Assembly: GCA_017610335.1 (NCBI GenBank)
Contig: JAFCCG010000002.1
Coordinates: forward strand, 1 to 46,593
From: Chloroflexota bacterium
GTDB taxonomy: Archaea; Iainarchaeota; Iainarchaeia; Iainarchaeales; GCA-2688035
Reading direction: 5' to 3'
DNA: 46,593 nt
Shown here: positions 25,693 to 33,209 of the stretch, one piece after another
Layout of the letters: each line of letters starts with the position of its first letter
Position numbering within the stretch: position 1 is the first letter of the stretch
Program-made: the position numbers and the translations under genes
The notes under the pieces: model-generated
What the model was told of the DNA's origin: nothing
Database searches by the model: none
What the model saw: only the letters and a program-made list of their open reading frames with translations

Positions 25693-26753
25693 ACTTCAAC
25701 CTCCAAATGATACTGCCAGGTCCTTTCAAGACCCTCTTTTAGCATTACTTCCGGCTTCCAGTCTGAAAAAAACTCTTTCAATTTTGTTACGTTTGGACAT
25801 CTCCTGTTTGGATTATCTATAAGATAGTACTTGTCCTTGCTTTTTTTAAATTCAACTTCAAGATTTTTGCCACTTGTTTTAACAATGCACTTCGCCAGTT
25901 CTAGAATGCTTATTTCTTCCAAATCATTTCCAATGTTAAAAACTTCGCCATTGGCATCTGACAAAAGAACCTTAAAATGGCCTCTAATAGAATCAGTAAT
26001 GTAACAAAAACCCCTGGTTGGAGAGCCGTCACTTAATAACACTATGTTTTGATTGTTCCAAGCGTTTAACATAAAATCCGGCAAAACACGCTTGTCATGC
26101 AAGCCAAGCCTTGGACCATAAACATTAAAAGAACGGGAAATTCTTATTGGAACATTGAATTTTGTAAAGTAAACCATGCAAAGAGTTTCACCAAAGCGTT
26201 TGCTTTCATCATAACATGCACGTGGACCAGTACAGGAAACATTTCCCCTATAGGTTTCCTTTGTCGGAATGTTTTCCGGCGAAGGGTCACCATAAACTTC
26301 ACTTGTGCTGGTGAAAAGAAACGCCTCTACTTTATTTTTTTTAGCTAATTCAAGCAGATTTTTTGTTCCAAGAGTATTCGAATCCATTGTTTCAAGCGGG
26401 TTTTGCCTGAAAATTATGGGAGAAGCAATGCTCGCAGCATGTATTATAAAGTCAAGTTTTTCCTCAATCTCAAACGGTTTTGAGACATTTGCTTCAATGA
26501 ATTTAAAAAAAGGCTTTTTAAGCAAATTGGAAATTTTGCTTTTGTTACCCGAAATAAGATTGTCAACCGCGATTATTTTACAGTTTTTTTCAAGAAAATT
26601 TTCATTAAAGTAGGCTATTACATCACAAAAATAACTGCCCATAAAACCTGCTGCCCCAGTTATTAGCACTGTTTTTCCATTTAACTTTTTGCAGTCTTCC
26701 TTTAGAAATTTTGCTATGTTTTCAATATCTTCCTTTACTATTTTGGTTTGCAA
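25689..26753 (-). CDS. UDP-glucuronate decarboxylase-like SDR (first)
   Basis: 354-aa extended SDR of the UXS group. Seen: TVLITGAAGFMGSYFCDVIA (Rossmann), FIIHAASIASPIIFRQNPLE, FTSTSEVYGDPSPENIPTKE, GPRACYDESKRFGETLCMVY (YxxxK in the UXS-type YDESKRxxE), and ISRSFNVYGPRLGLHD. The strongest family cue is ACYDESKRF. It starts with TTG after GGGGGTTTTC; no better start exists. About 40 residues longer than the paralogue at 31369, mainly at the N-terminus. A UXS role fits the coupled UDP-glucose dehydrogenase, but 4,6-dehydration or 4-epimerisation is possible. Confidence 0.8.
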   Translation of the reverse strand: MQTKIVKEDIENIAKFLKEDCKKLNGKTVLITGAAGFMGSYFCDVIAYFNENFLEKNCKIIAVDNLISGNKSKISNLLKKPFFKFIEANVSKPFEIEEKLDFIIHAASIASPIIFRQNPLETMDSNTLGTKNLLELAKKNKVEAFLFTSTSEVYGDPSPENIPTKETYRGNVSCTGPRACYDESKRFGETLCMVYFTKFNVPIRISRSFNVYGPRLGLHDKRVLPDFMLNAWNNQNIVLLSDGSPTRGFCYITDSIRGHFKVLLSDANGEVFNIGNDLEEISILELAKCIVKTSGKNLEVEFKKSKDKYYLIDNPNRRCPNVTKLKEFFSDWKPEVMLKEGLERTWQYHLEVEV

Positions 26754-26803
26754 GAAAACCCCCCTCCACTTTTTTTGCGTTAAAATAATAAGAACTGTGT
26801 TGT

Positions 26804-26815
26804 TTTTTAATATAT
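26804..26815 (+). promoter_or_regulatory. TATA box for the transketolase operon
   Basis: TTTTTTAATATA lies about 45 bases upstream of the ATG at 26854, in the 100-base divergent gap between the UXS-like gene and the transketolase. Confidence 0.5.
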
Positions 26816-26853
26816 TGCAAACATGATTAAATTAAAGAAATAGTGCTTTTTTT

Positions 26854-27732
26854 ATGGCAAAATTGGTTGAATTGAAAAAAAAGGCTGCAGGCATTAGAAA
26901 GAAAATTGTTGAAATGTCCTACAAGTCAAACGCTTCGCACATTGGCGGTGCATTGAGCTGTACAGATATTCTTACTGTTTTGTATTTTGATGTAATGAAA
27001 ATAAACCCTAAAAGACCATTGGAAAAAACAAGAGACAGACTTGTTTTAAGCAAGGGCCATGCTGCGGCAACTCTGTTCTCTATTTTGGCAGAAAAAGGTT
27101 TTTTTGAGAAAAAAACTTTGGAAGAATTTCATGTAGAAAACGGCAGGCTTTGGGGTCACCCAAATTTAGGAATTGTGCCAGGAGTGGAAGCAACAACCGG
27201 GAGCCTTGGACACGGCCTTCCGATAGGTGTTGGAATGGCATTAGCCGGAAAATTAGACGGGTTGAATTACAATGTTTTTGTCGTGCTAAGCGACGGAGAA
27301 TGCGAGGAAGGAAGCAACTGGGAAGCAGCATTAAGTGCAGCGCACAACAAGCTTGACAATCTTGTTGCAATAATTGACTACAACAAATGGCAGTGCTTTG
27401 GAAAAACCAACGAAGTGGTTAATTTAGAGCCGCTTGCCGAAAAATGGAAAGCGTTTGGCTTTTCTGTAAAAGAAGTAAACGGCCACAATTTTGAAGAGCT
27501 TGTTTCGACCTTTAAAGAAGTGCCTTTTGAAAAGGGAAAGCCAAGCATGATAATTGCTAACACAGTAAAAGGAAAAGGAATTAGTTTTATGGAAGACTGC
27601 CTTGAATGGCACTATAAAAGTCCGAACAAAGAGCAGTGCAGGCAGGCGTTTGAGGAAATTGAAAAACAGGCAATACCCGGCAGCAAAAGCAAGGAAAAAG
27701 AAAAAAATAAAATTAAAGGTGAAAGCAAATGA
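26854..27732 (+). CDS. Transketolase, N-terminal (thiamine diphosphate-binding) subunit
   Basis: 292 aa; the PP domain of a two-subunit transketolase. Seen: SYKSNASHIGGALSCTDILT, LVLSKGHAAATLFSILAEKG, GHPNLGIVPGVEATTGSLGH then GLPIGVGMALAG, and the ThDP/metal motif SDGECEEGSNWEAALSAAHN with IDYNKWQ. The 3' end overlaps the next gene's start (ATGA), so both halves are made together. Split transketolases are known in archaea. Here the pair sits inside a nucleotide-sugar locus rather than near pentose-phosphate genes, so a role in making a branched or chain-extended sugar is worth considering. Confidence 0.9.
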   Translation: MAKLVELKKKAAGIRKKIVEMSYKSNASHIGGALSCTDILTVLYFDVMKINPKRPLEKTRDRLVLSKGHAAATLFSILAEKGFFEKKTLEEFHVENGRLWGHPNLGIVPGVEATTGSLGHGLPIGVGMALAGKLDGLNYNVFVVLSDGECEEGSNWEAALSAAHNKLDNLVAIIDYNKWQCFGKTNEVVNLEPLAEKWKAFGFSVKEVNGHNFEELVSTFKEVPFEKGKPSMIIANTVKGKGISFMEDCLEWHYKSPNKEQCRQAFEEIEKQAIPGSKSKEKEKNKIKGESK

Positions 27733-28661
27733 GGCAAGCATTTACAAAAGCACTGGTTAAGGCATCTGAAAAAGACAAAAGCATTATTTTGCTTACAGGA
27801 GACCTTGGCTTCACGGTTTTGGAGCCGTTTATGGAAAAATTCCCAAAAAGGTTCTTCAACATGGGGGTTTCAGAGCAAAACATGGTTGGGGTTGCAGCAG
27901 GTCTTGCATTGTCCGGCAAAAAGCCCTTTGTTTACAGCATTATTCCTTTTGCAGCAATGAGGCCTTTTGAGCAAATCAGGAACGACATATGCTACCAAAA
28001 AGCAAACGTGAAGATAGTGGGGGTCGGAGCAGGACTTTCTTATGCTTTGGACGGGCCAACACACCACAGCATAATAGATATTGCAATAATGAGGGCTTTG
28101 CCAAACATGACAGTGGTTTGCCCGGCTGATTCAATTGAAGCAGGCCTTGCAACAAAGGCTTTGGCAGAATTTAAAGGGCCGGCTTACTTAAGGCTTGGAA
28201 AAAGCAGGGTACCGCAAGCGCACAAGCAAAACATCAGCTTTGAGATTGGAAAGGCAATTGAAGTAAGAAAAGGAGAGGACGCTGCCCTTATTGCAACAGG
28301 CGAAATGGTTTCAGTTGCCTGCGATGCAGCCGAATCTTTGGCTGAAAAAGGCATTGAATGCAGGGTGTTAAGCATGCACACAATAAAGCCATTGGACAGG
28401 GAAGCCGTGCTAAAGGCTGCAAAGGAAACAAAACTTGTCCTGTCAATTGAAGAGCACAGCGTGATTGGCGGCCTTGGAAGCGCCGTAACAGAAGTGCTTG
28501 CAGAATCAGACAGGTGTGTTTTATTTGAAAGGCTTGGTGTCCAAGACAGGTTTGCTGAAAAGATAACAGACCAAAACGGGCTGCGGGAAGAAAATGGCTT
28601 AACAGCAAAGCAGATTGCTGAAAAGGTCTTGAAAAGAATCGGAAAACAAGCACACAGGTGA
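27729..28661 (+). CDS. Transketolase, C-terminal subunit
   Basis: 310 aa: the Pyr domain plus the C-terminal domain. Seen: MRQAFTKALVKASEKDKSII, LTGDLGFTVLEPF, NMGVSEQNMVGVAAGLALSG (Glu activating ThDP), YSIIPFAAMRPFEQIRNDIC, GLSYALDGPTHHSIIDIAIM, VVCPADSIEAG, and SIEEHSVIGGLGSAVTEVLA. All the expected catalytic-side motifs are present, so the enzyme looks complete as a heteromer. It converges on the HD-domain gene 39 bases downstream. Confidence 0.9.
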   Translation: MRQAFTKALVKASEKDKSIILLTGDLGFTVLEPFMEKFPKRFFNMGVSEQNMVGVAAGLALSGKKPFVYSIIPFAAMRPFEQIRNDICYQKANVKIVGVGAGLSYALDGPTHHSIIDIAIMRALPNMTVVCPADSIEAGLATKALAEFKGPAYLRLGKSRVPQAHKQNISFEIGKAIEVRKGEDAALIATGEMVSVACDAAESLAEKGIECRVLSMHTIKPLDREAVLKAAKETKLVLSIEEHSVIGGLGSAVTEVLAESDRCVLFERLGVQDRFAEKITDQNGLREENGLTAKQIAEKVLKRIGKQAHR

Positions 28662-28700
28662 TTGTGTTTGAAAAAAACTAATCAAAATTAGAAGAAGACT

Positions 28701-29399
28701 TTAATTGCTTTTCCTCTTCCAGACCTTGTACGCTCTTCTTGTGTCTTTAATAAGCTTTTCCGGATTAAGGCCCATTCTGATTAGTTCCAATTCAATCAGC
28801 CACTTCGAAAAAAACTCCTTGTCCAAAAGGCGGATTTTGCCCTTTACCGAACCCTTTTTGCTCAAATGCCTTTCAAGCAATGTTCCATAAGCATCTTTCA
28901 AAGCAAAGATATCCTGCCCCCATTTAGTTGGATTGCCCTTTTTATCATACGCCACCGGCACACCCCTGCAAACACCGTCAGCATACAAAACAATTTTTTG
29001 CTCCAAGGACAGCTTGTCGAGGTTTTTTGGAGTAATCCTTTGAAAGTGAAGCGATTCCATTGGAGCAACCAATTGAGCAAGCTCCGGGAAACCCATTTTT
29101 TCAAAATATCTAATTGCAACACGTTCCTCATTCATGCCTTTTTCTGCCAAGTGCCTGAATATATCGTGTGCAAAAGCGCCTCTTGAAACAAAAATAGGGT
29201 CAACTTTTGCCTTTCCGGCCGCATTCAACTGCTTTGCTGTTTTTCTGGAAGCAATCTCACAAAGCCTGCAGTGGTCTCTCACTCCAAAATAACCGTGTTT
29301 GAATAAGCCCTTGAGCATTCTGTCAATTTTTTTCCTTGAAGGAAGAGGAGGCTTTTTGGAAGCTGCCCGAGAAGCATGAGAAAGCTTTCTTGAACGCAT
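28701..29399 (-). CDS. HD-domain (metal-dependent phosphohydrolase superfamily) protein
   Basis: 232 aa. Seen: a basic N-terminus (MRSRKLSHASRAASKK), His43 in RDHCRLCEIA, HD at residues 78-79 in SRGAFAHDIFRHL, KMGFPELAQLV, and KIVLYADGVCRG with Asp121. This H…HD…D order matches HD-domain hydrolases of the YqeK/tRNA-linked type, where HDI and GxxELA and KxxYADK recur. It carries an unusual Arg/Lys/Ser-rich start of about 25 residues. The substrate is unknown; it has no obvious link to glycan synthesis and is flanked by convergent transketolase and a GT2 gene. Confidence 0.6.
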   Translation of the reverse strand: MRSRKLSHASRAASKKPPLPSRKKIDRMLKGLFKHGYFGVRDHCRLCEIASRKTAKQLNAAGKAKVDPIFVSRGAFAHDIFRHLAEKGMNEERVAIRYFEKMGFPELAQLVAPMESLHFQRITPKNLDKLSLEQKIVLYADGVCRGVPVAYDKKGNPTKWGQDIFALKDAYGTLLERHLSKKGSVKGKIRLLDKEFFSKWLIELELIRMGLNPEKLIKDTRRAYKVWKRKSN

Positions 29400-29447
29400 A
29401 CAAGTTTAATGGCAACAAACCTTTAAAAAAACTTTTAGAAAAAAAAG

Positions 29448-30185
29448 TCATTTAATTCTTCCAGACGCCGACTTTAGCCTGAATGCAAGCATTGCCCTAA
29501 AGTTTTCCATTGGAACACGCAAATTCATTTTGCTTTTTCCCTTCGGCCTTTTTAGAAAATGAACTTCCACATGGTTTATTTTAAAGCCCTTTCTTGTTGC
29601 TATGGCAAGCATTTCCGCATCAAAAAAACCGTCGTTGTGCTCTGCCTTAATCGCATTATAGCATTGCCTTGTCATAATCTTTGGATAGCCATTTATATCG
29701 CCCAACCTGTAGCCAAGAATAATAAAAGAAAGAATGTTGTACATTTTGCTTTCAAAACGCCTCCAAAAATTATAGCCGCGGCTAATTCTATAGCCCTTGC
29801 ATAAGTCAAGGTCTTGGTCAACAAGCTTTTTGAAAATCTTAACACAGGCATCTGCCTTTACCTCGTTGTCTCCAGCATCATAACCCAAATAATCGCCTTT
29901 TGCGATTTTCAAACCTTGTTTTATTCCAAACCCAAAACCCTTGTTTTTTTTGACGGTCACAATCCTTACTTTGGAACTTTTTAACCTTTCAAGAATTTCA
30001 CCTGTTTTATCCCAAGAACCATTGTTTACGCCAATCAGTTCGTACTTGAATCCTGCTTTGTCAAATTCTTTAATGCGCTCTTTAATGCAGTCTTCGGCAT
30101 TTTCCTCCTCGTTATAGAAAGGAATTGCAAGCGACAAAAAGCCATACTTGTTATTGCTTTTCTCTAACCCTGTTTGATTTTTCAT
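29448..30185 (-). CDS. Family 2 glycosyltransferase (DPMS-like)
   Basis: 245 aa. Seen: LSLAIPFYNEEENAEDCIKE, IGVNNGSWDKTGEIL, NKGFGFGIKQGLKIAKGDYL, YDAGDNEVKADACVKIF, LGDINGYPKIMTRQC, GFFDAEMLAIATRKGF. It resembles polyprenyl-phosphate glycosyltransferases, with two departures: VNNGS instead of VDDGS, and DAGDNEV instead of DADGQ, where the metal-binding DxD normally lies. Either the donor differs or activity is weakened. Two TATA-like runs lie upstream (about 30211-30250). It precedes an AglD-like membrane protein further upstream, which fits lipid-linked sugar synthesis. Confidence 0.8.
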   Translation of the reverse strand: MKNQTGLEKSNNKYGFLSLAIPFYNEEENAEDCIKERIKEFDKAGFKYELIGVNNGSWDKTGEILERLKSSKVRIVTVKKNKGFGFGIKQGLKIAKGDYLGYDAGDNEVKADACVKIFKKLVDQDLDLCKGYRISRGYNFWRRFESKMYNILSFIILGYRLGDINGYPKIMTRQCYNAIKAEHNDGFFDAEMLAIATRKGFKINHVEVHFLKRPKGKSKMNLRVPMENFRAMLAFRLKSASGRIK

Positions 30186-30261
30186 ATTTATTCAAACCCC
30201 TAAAAAGAAATAGCCATATAAATTAAATAATACTGCAAAGATATATAAATTTTTCTCCTTT

Positions 30262-30286
30262 AAAAAAAACCCGCACACAGGGCAGG
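30262..30286 (-). terminator. Hairpin plus T-run terminator after the AglD-like gene
   Basis: On the minus strand CCTGC-CCTGTGT-GCGGG (one G-T pair) forms a 5-bp stem, followed directly by a run of eight T. It lies downstream of the gene ending at 30320. Before it, GTGTTTTAAAAAAC is present twice, 25 bases apart (30290-30303 and 30315-30328), the second overlapping the stop codon. Confidence 0.5.
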
Positions 30287-30319
30287 CTGGTTTTTTAAAA
30301 CACACAGCGGACAAGTTTT

Positions 30320-31273
30320 TTAAAACACTTTCTTTTTTTCGCCAAGCGTTAAAAGGAATCCGGGAACTCCGAGGAGTATGGTTGCAATAAACACAAGCAA
30401 CGAAAAAGAAACCGCGGAACTTGCAGGAAGAGAAACAAGCGCGAAGAAGAACACCAATGAAAATTCCCTTGTTCCAATTCCATTGAATGCAATCGGCAAA
30501 ATTCCCAAAAGGTTTACTATGGGCATTATAAGGAAAAGGTATTCAAAGGATATTGGAATATTAAGGGACAGGGCAAGAACATAATATTGAATCGCCGAAA
30601 TAACCCATAATAGAACAGTAAGAAGGCCTGCTTTAAGCATTAGTCCCTTTTTTGACTTGTAAATTTTTACGCCGTCAAAAAATTCATCAAGGCCCCCTTT
30701 TATTTTTTCGTTAAACCTCTTTGGAATAAAAAACCTGTAAAATGGCCTGAAGACAACAAAAACAAGATTTTTTTTTGTCAAAAGATATGTACACGCAAGA
30801 AAAAGCAAAAATATTGCAAGAATTGGAATAAAAAGGTCAACATCAAAAATCAAAAAAGAGGACATCACAAAAATCCCTAAAAGGGTTAATGCAAAAAGCA
30901 CGGCAACATCAAAAAAGCGCTCAACAACAACCGCCAAAAGCCCTTTGCCAACACTAACCGTTGTTTTGTCAGAAATATAAACACATTTTATTACATCGCC
31001 TGACTTGCCGGGAGTAATAATTGAAAAGAAAAACCCAATAAGCCAGATTTTTGCAGAATCCAAAATGCCCAACTTTACCCCAAAGCCATTTACTAAAAGC
31101 GATTGCTTGTATGCTTTGAGCAAAATGATTGGAACCAAAATCAGCAAAGCAATTGCAAAAAGCAATAAATTCATCTGCAAAAAGCTTTGGATTATATTAT
31201 CAATTCCAATTGCCCAAATGATATAGGCAAAAACAGCAAGCCCTACCAGCCCAAAATACTTTATGTATTTCAT
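30320..31273 (-). CDS. AglD/LPG-synthase-TM-like (UPF0104) membrane protein
   Basis: 317 aa from ATG 31273, which has an AAGGGTG ribosome-binding site. About 8 hydrophobic segments. Seen: IIQSFLQMNLLLFAIALLIL, KLGILDSAKIWLIGFFFSI, ITPGKSGDVIKCVYIS (the conserved (S/T)PGKxGD motif), VVVERFFDVAVLFALT, and GILPIAFNGIGTREFSLVFF (GxxPxSxxGxGxRE). These are the marks of the LPG synthase transmembrane family, whose archaeal members occur in lipid-linked glycan pathways. A possible role is moving or accepting a lipid-linked sugar. An earlier ATG (31312) arises only from the 41-bp repeats. Confidence 0.8.
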   Translation of the reverse strand: MKYIKYFGLVGLAVFAYIIWAIGIDNIIQSFLQMNLLLFAIALLILVPIILLKAYKQSLLVNGFGVKLGILDSAKIWLIGFFFSIITPGKSGDVIKCVYISDKTTVSVGKGLLAVVVERFFDVAVLFALTLLGIFVMSSFLIFDVDLFIPILAIFLLFLACTYLLTKKNLVFVVFRPFYRFFIPKRFNEKIKGGLDEFFDGVKIYKSKKGLMLKAGLLTVLLWVISAIQYYVLALSLNIPISFEYLFLIMPIVNLLGILPIAFNGIGTREFSLVFFFALVSLPASSAVSFSLLVFIATILLGVPGFLLTLGEKKKVF

Positions 31274-31391
31274 AAAATTAACACCCTTAACGCTTTTGCA
31301 CCCCCAAACCACATAAAATTAACACCCTTAACGCTTTTGCACCCCCAAACCACATAAAATTAACACCCTTAACGCTTTTGCTGCCCAAACC
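31271..31391. repeat. 41-bp tandem repeat of a gene tail plus the next gene's ribosome-binding site
   Basis: Units start at 31271, 31312 and 31353; the first two are identical and the third differs where it becomes the true end of the UXS gene. Each unit holds the last codons and TAA of the SDR, a GGGTG ribosome-binding site, and an ATG. It therefore creates short ORFs before the AglD-like gene, one of which ends at the TGA overlapping that gene's ATG. Confidence 0.92.
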
Positions 31392-32304
31392 ATTCAATCG
31401 TTTTTGCAAGGCCTTCTTCAAGCCTGACTTTTGGAGCCCAGCCAAGCTTTTTTTCCGCAAGCGTTATATCGGGCTTTCTTCTTACAGGGTCGTCTTCCGG
31501 AAGGCTTGTGAAAGAAAGTTTGCTTTCACTTTTTGAAATTTTTAAAACTGTTTCTGCAAATTCTTTTACGGTTATTTCATGAGGGTTTCCAATATTAACA
31601 GGCTTACCGTAATCGGATTCCATTAATGCAATTAAGCCCGCAACCAAATCAGTTACAAAGCAAAAAGACCTTGTCTGCAGGCCTTTACCGTAAATTGTAA
31701 TATCCTTTCCGCTTATTGCCTGCATAATAAAATTTGGAGTAACCCTTCCATCGCCAAGCCTCATTCTTGGGCCATATGTATTGAAAATTCTCGCAGTCCT
31801 TGTTTCCAGGCCAAACTTTCCTGCATAGGAAAAAACAAGTGCTTCTGCAAACCTCTTGCTTTCATCATAACAGCTTCTTTCACCAATTGTATTAACGTTT
31901 CCCCAATAGCTTTCCTTCTGCGGATGCTCTAAAGGCTGGCCGTAAACTTCACTTGTTGAAGCCTGCAAAATTCTTGCCTTTTTTTCAACAGCAAGGTCAA
32001 GGCTGTTTTTTACGCCAATTGAATTTGCAAGCATTATTTTAATCGGAATTTTTGAAAAGTCTTTTGGCGAGGCAGGGCTTGCAAGATTGTATACAAAATC
32101 AACCTCTTCTTTAACAGTAAACGAAATGGTTATGTCGTGTTCAAGAAGTGAAAAATTTTTTTCCTGCATTAAATGCTCTATGTTTTGCTTTTGCCCTGTT
32201 AAAAAGTTGTCAACACAAATTACGCGCAGGCCTTTTGAAAGAAGTACTTCACACAAATGGCTTCCAATAAAGCCTGCTCCACCTGTTACAACAGCTGTTT
32301 TCAA
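31369..32304 (-). CDS. UDP-glucuronate decarboxylase-like SDR (second)
   Basis: 311 aa, close to canonical bacterial/archaeal UXS length. Seen: TAVVTGGAGFIGSHLCEVLL, CVDNFLTGQKQNIEHL, VYNLASPASPKDFSKIPIKI, STSEVYGQPLEHPQKESYWG, GERSCYDESKRFAEALVFSY (YxxxK), ARIFNTYGPRMRLGDGRVTP, and GLQTRSFCFVTDLV. The NLASPASP and NTYGPRM motifs are typical of UDP-xylose synthase. It starts with TTG 5 bases after AGGTGTTC. Its gene tail is the source of the 41-bp repeat. It forms a module with the nucleotidyltransferase and UDP-glucose dehydrogenase upstream. Confidence 0.87.
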   Translation of the reverse strand: MKTAVVTGGAGFIGSHLCEVLLSKGLRVICVDNFLTGQKQNIEHLMQEKNFSLLEHDITISFTVKEEVDFVYNLASPASPKDFSKIPIKIMLANSIGVKNSLDLAVEKKARILQASTSEVYGQPLEHPQKESYWGNVNTIGERSCYDESKRFAEALVFSYAGKFGLETRTARIFNTYGPRMRLGDGRVTPNFIMQAISGKDITIYGKGLQTRSFCFVTDLVAGLIALMESDYGKPVNIGNPHEITVKEFAETVLKISKSESKLSFTSLPEDDPVRRKPDITLAEKKLGWAPKVRLEEGLAKTIEWFGQQKR

Positions 32305-32340
32305 ACTAGAACACCTGATAAATTGAGTAATAAAAACTAT

Positions 32341-32442
32341 TTAAAGCATCTGCTTGTCTAATGGCCCAAACCATTTAAAGCATCTGCTTGCCCAAAGGCT
32401 CAAACCATTTAAGGCATCTGCTTGCCCAAAGGCTCAAACTCT
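32341..32442. repeat. 34-bp tandem repeat of the nucleotidyltransferase tail, forming a promoter
   Basis: Units begin at 32341, 32375 and 32409. The third is the genuine end of the nucleotidyltransferase (…GKQMP, stop TAA at 32409-32411). On the minus strand the stop context GATGCCTTAAATG becomes GATGCTTTAAATAG in the outermost copy, a TATA-type box (about 32337-32347), roughly 35-40 bases before the UXS gene's TTG. Confidence 0.9.
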
Positions 32443-33161
32443 TTTCTTGATTTCTCAAGGGCAGAATGCCACCCAATGTCAAACCATTTTTCTTTATAGG
32501 CATATCCATATACCTTATCGTTTTTCAAAAGCCATATCATGAAATAGCCCATTTTGTCAGGGTCGTTTCCTTCTTCAATGAATTTCTTGAAAAGGCTTAC
32601 CTTTTCCTTTGGAAAAAAATATATTCCCAAAGAAATCAGTGTGCTCTTTGGATTTTCATCCTTTTCCTGGAAATCAACAAGCTTTCCTGAACCGTCAATT
32701 ACGCCAATGCCCTGCTGTTTTGCAACCTCAAGGCTTTGGCTGTCCCAAAGCCCGTTCACAACCAGATTTTTCTCTTTGAAGAAACAGTATGCCGGCCTCA
32801 AAGAAAAGTTAAACAGATTGTCGCCTGCCACAACCAAGAGGTTGTCATCGATTTTTTCCTGTTCTATTACAAACTGTATGTCTCCAACCTGACCTTTTCT
32901 GTCCTCATTACTTTTTGTGCCATCGTTCAAAATTTTTATTGAAACATTGCTTGAAAAGCCTTTTAGCCATTGGTCAAAATTTTGAAAGTATTTGCCATTG
33001 CTGACAATAAAAATTTCGCTTACGTTGGGCAATTCCTCAATTCGCTTTACAATGTGTTCAAGAATTGGCCTGCCTTTTACTTCAAGCAATGCCTTTGGCT
33101 TGTTTTCAGTTAAAGGATAGAGCCTTGTTGCATAACCAGCAACAGGAATTATTACCTTCAC
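32409..33161 (-). CDS. Sugar-1-phosphate nucleotidyltransferase (RmlA/UGP-like)
   Basis: 250 aa. Seen: VIIPVAGYATRLYPLTENKP (NTP loop GYATRLYPLT, Ala replacing one Gly of GGxGTRL), KALLEVKGRPILEHIVKRIE, NLLVVAGDNLFNFSLR (Asp of the metal site), VVNGLWDSQSLE, QQGIGVIDGSGKLVDFQEK, FDIGWHSALEKS. It would make the NDP-hexose, probably UDP-glucose, used by the adjacent UDP-glucose dehydrogenase. The start is GTG; its ribosome-binding region AAGAGGCTGATT is present twice, 18 bases apart. The base specificity is not certain. Confidence 0.82.
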   Translation of the reverse strand: MKVIIPVAGYATRLYPLTENKPKALLEVKGRPILEHIVKRIEELPNVSEIFIVSNGKYFQNFDQWLKGFSSNVSIKILNDGTKSNEDRKGQVGDIQFVIEQEKIDDNLLVVAGDNLFNFSLRPAYCFFKEKNLVVNGLWDSQSLEVAKQQGIGVIDGSGKLVDFQEKDENPKSTLISLGIYFFPKEKVSLFKKFIEEGNDPDKMGYFMIWLLKNDKVYGYAYKEKWFDIGWHSALEKSRKEFEPLGKQMP

Positions 33162-33163
33162 TT

Positions 33164-33194
33164 AATCAGCCTCTTGAAAACAATCAGCCTCTTG
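33164..33194. repeat. 18-bp duplication of a ribosome-binding region
   Basis: AATCAGCCTCTTG occurs at 33164-33176 and 33182-33194. On the minus strand this is CAAGAGGCTGATT, placing one GAGG about 8-10 bases from the GTG start of the nucleotidyltransferase and a spare copy 18 bases further up. Confidence 0.8.
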
Positions 33195-33209
33195 GGAAAT
33201 TGCCATTCC

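Noticed and set aside
31274-31312. Upstream ATG at 31312 as the start of the AglD-like protein
   Set aside because: The extra 13 residues are encoded entirely by the 41-bp repeat, and the ATG at 31273 has its own GGGTG ribosome-binding site.
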